DNA of 6,625 nt from the NCBI GenBank assembly GCA_039188975.1, contig JBCCYT010000214.1, positions 1-6,625 on the forward strand. Reading direction: 5' to 3'. Under the pieces are notes generated by a model. That model worked only from the letters and a program-made list of their open reading frames with translations, was not told the origin of the DNA and did not search any database. Positions within the stretch are counted from its first letter, which is position 1. The number at the start of each line of letters is the position of its first letter. This DNA comes from UBA11606 sp039188975. GTDB lineage: Bacteria; Actinomycetota; Acidimicrobiia; Acidimicrobiales; Aldehydirespiratoraceae. Both the position numbers and the translations under genes were made by a program. This document shows positions 5,723 through 6,625 of the stretch, piece by piece.

Positions 5723-6625
5723 ATGGCTGAGATCACCGGATTCTCCGACACGGTCACCGACGAGCTCCACCACGTGCTCGAACACCTGGAAGGCAACCAT
5801 GGTGACACGCTGGTGTTCATCGCTGATGCAACGGCGACATCAGCGCCCTGGGTCGAGGAGGTCGAAGTGCTCCAGCTCGACCCCGGGGGCATGGTGCTCG
5901 ATCTGAAGTGGGCCCACGGCAACCTCCACCACGATGTCACGTTCGAGAACCCGCTCACCTCCATGGTCGATTTCCAGGGTCAGTTGTTCGGCATGCTCAC
6001 CCTCGCTCGCGAAGCCAACCCCGACGCGCCACTCACCTCGATCGAACAAGAACTGCAGGGCCGCGCCACGATCGGCACCCACCGGGTGACGGTCACCGCA
6101 GCCACGCGGGTGTCGCCCACGATGGTCGAACTCACGCTGAGCGGACTCGACGGTGTCGAGGTTCGCGGCGGCGACGAATTCTGGTACCTGATGGTGCCGC
6201 CGGCAGGTGCGCCCGACGCCATCGGCGAGGGATTCTCCATGGCCGATCTCGAGTCCCTGCCAGAGGATCGTCGTCCGATGGGTGCGTCGTACACGACCCG
6301 GCGCCGTCGATCCGAAGCCGGCGAGATCGACCTGTGGATTCACCTGCATCACGACACGGGCGTGGCCGGATGGGCGGCGACCGCCGAGCCCGGGATGATC
6401 GCTGCGCTCTGGGGACCCCGGATGGCCTACGAGCCGCCCGAGGACACCAGCCACCATCTCCTCGTCGTCGACGAGACGGGCGTGCCGGCGGCAGCGGCGA
6501 TCATCGAGGGACTCGATGATGATCACCCGATCACCCTGGTCGCCGAGATCGAGGACGCCGAGCACGAGCTGCCGTTGACGACCAATGCAGCCACGACGGT
6601 GCACTGGGTCCATCGAGGCGATGGA
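5723..6625 (+). CDS. DUF2470-like domain fused to siderophore-interacting flavin reductase (SIP/ViuB type), partial
   Basis: The frame is open from ATG 5723 to the window end, giving 301 residues with no stop, so the C-terminus is missing. Residues ~13-97 resemble DUF2470, the small domain also found at the end of HugZ-type heme-degrading proteins: HLEGNHGDTLVFIA (21-34) corresponds to the HMNxDHxDAL motif, and PLTSMVDF with the following helix matches its end. From ~118 on it is a siderophore-interacting protein: RVTVTAATRVSPTMVELTL (121-139), a flavin-type SYTTRR (189-194), WIHLHHDTGVAGWAATAEPG (205-224), LWGPR (229-233), LLVVDETGVPAAAAIIEGL (246-264) and HWVHRG (294-299). SIP enzymes reduce ferric siderophores in the cytoplasm with FAD and NAD(P)H, releasing Fe(II). 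The usual RxYT flavin motif reads ASYT here (Ala188). A GTG at 5714 is a possible earlier start. The iron box at 5686-5704 should regulate it. SIP identity is solid; the DUF2470 call is a recognised pattern, unverified. Confidence 0.9.
   Translation, partial: MAEITGFSDTVTDELHHVLEHLEGNHGDTLVFIADATATSAPWVEEVEVLQLDPGGMVLDLKWAHGNLHHDVTFENPLTSMVDFQGQLFGMLTLAREANPDAPLTSIEQELQGRATIGTHRVTVTAATRVSPTMVELTLSGLDGVEVRGGDEFWYLMVPPAGAPDAIGEGFSMADLESLPEDRRPMGASYTTRRRRSEAGEIDLWIHLHHDTGVAGWAATAEPGMIAALWGPRMAYEPPEDTSHHLLVVDETGVPAAAAIIEGLDDDHPITLVAEIEDAEHELPLTTNAATTVHWVHRGDG

Noticed and set aside
5840..6613. 257-codon minus-strand frame opposite the SIP gene
   Set aside because: The plus strand encodes a recognisable SIP protein through the whole stretch, and the antisense product shows no domain.

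Overview
The window is GC-rich DNA with dense, closely packed genes, short intergenic gaps and lipoproteins carrying an AAC lipobox behind acidic Ser/Thr/Pro linkers. A DtxR/IdeR-type iron box is also present. Together these point to a high-GC Gram-positive, an actinobacterium. The general style reminds me of marine or soil Acidimicrobiia such as Ilumatobacter, but that finer placement is only an impression. Both ends of the window cut through genes.

Layout. (1) A rightward operon enters from the left. It holds the C-terminal end of one ABC half-transporter (ATP-binding part only, ends at 448) and a complete second half-transporter (445-2181, start and stop overlapping as ATGA). A lipoprotein of the iron-siderophore substrate-binding type (2211-3347) follows after 29 nt. 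(2) A strong GC hairpin at 3352-3394 separates this operon from a converging leftward operon. (3) The leftward operon starts at 5661 and encodes two more substrate-binding lipoproteins (5661-4561, then 4514-3399). (4) A 61-nt divergent intergenic region (5662-5722) carries a 15/19 match to the DtxR/IdeR iron box at 5686-5704, so it may control both directions. (5) Rightward from it runs a gene open at the right edge (5723-6625). It encodes an N-terminal DUF2470-like domain fused to a siderophore-interacting (ViuB/SIP-type) flavin reductase.

Taken together this is an iron, siderophore or heme acquisition locus. Three different lipoproteins would capture ferric ligands at the cell surface. The paired half-transporters have the architecture of exporter-fold importers such as mycobacterial IrtAB and Yersinia YbtPQ and would bring the ligand in. 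The SIP protein would release iron by reduction in the cytoplasm. The unusual aspects are three binding proteins beside an exporter-fold ABC pair with no FecCD-type permease in view, one cysteine-rich binding protein, the DUF2470-SIP fusion with an altered flavin motif, and the shared divergent iron box. No RNA genes, insertion sequences, CRISPR arrays or attachment sites were seen.
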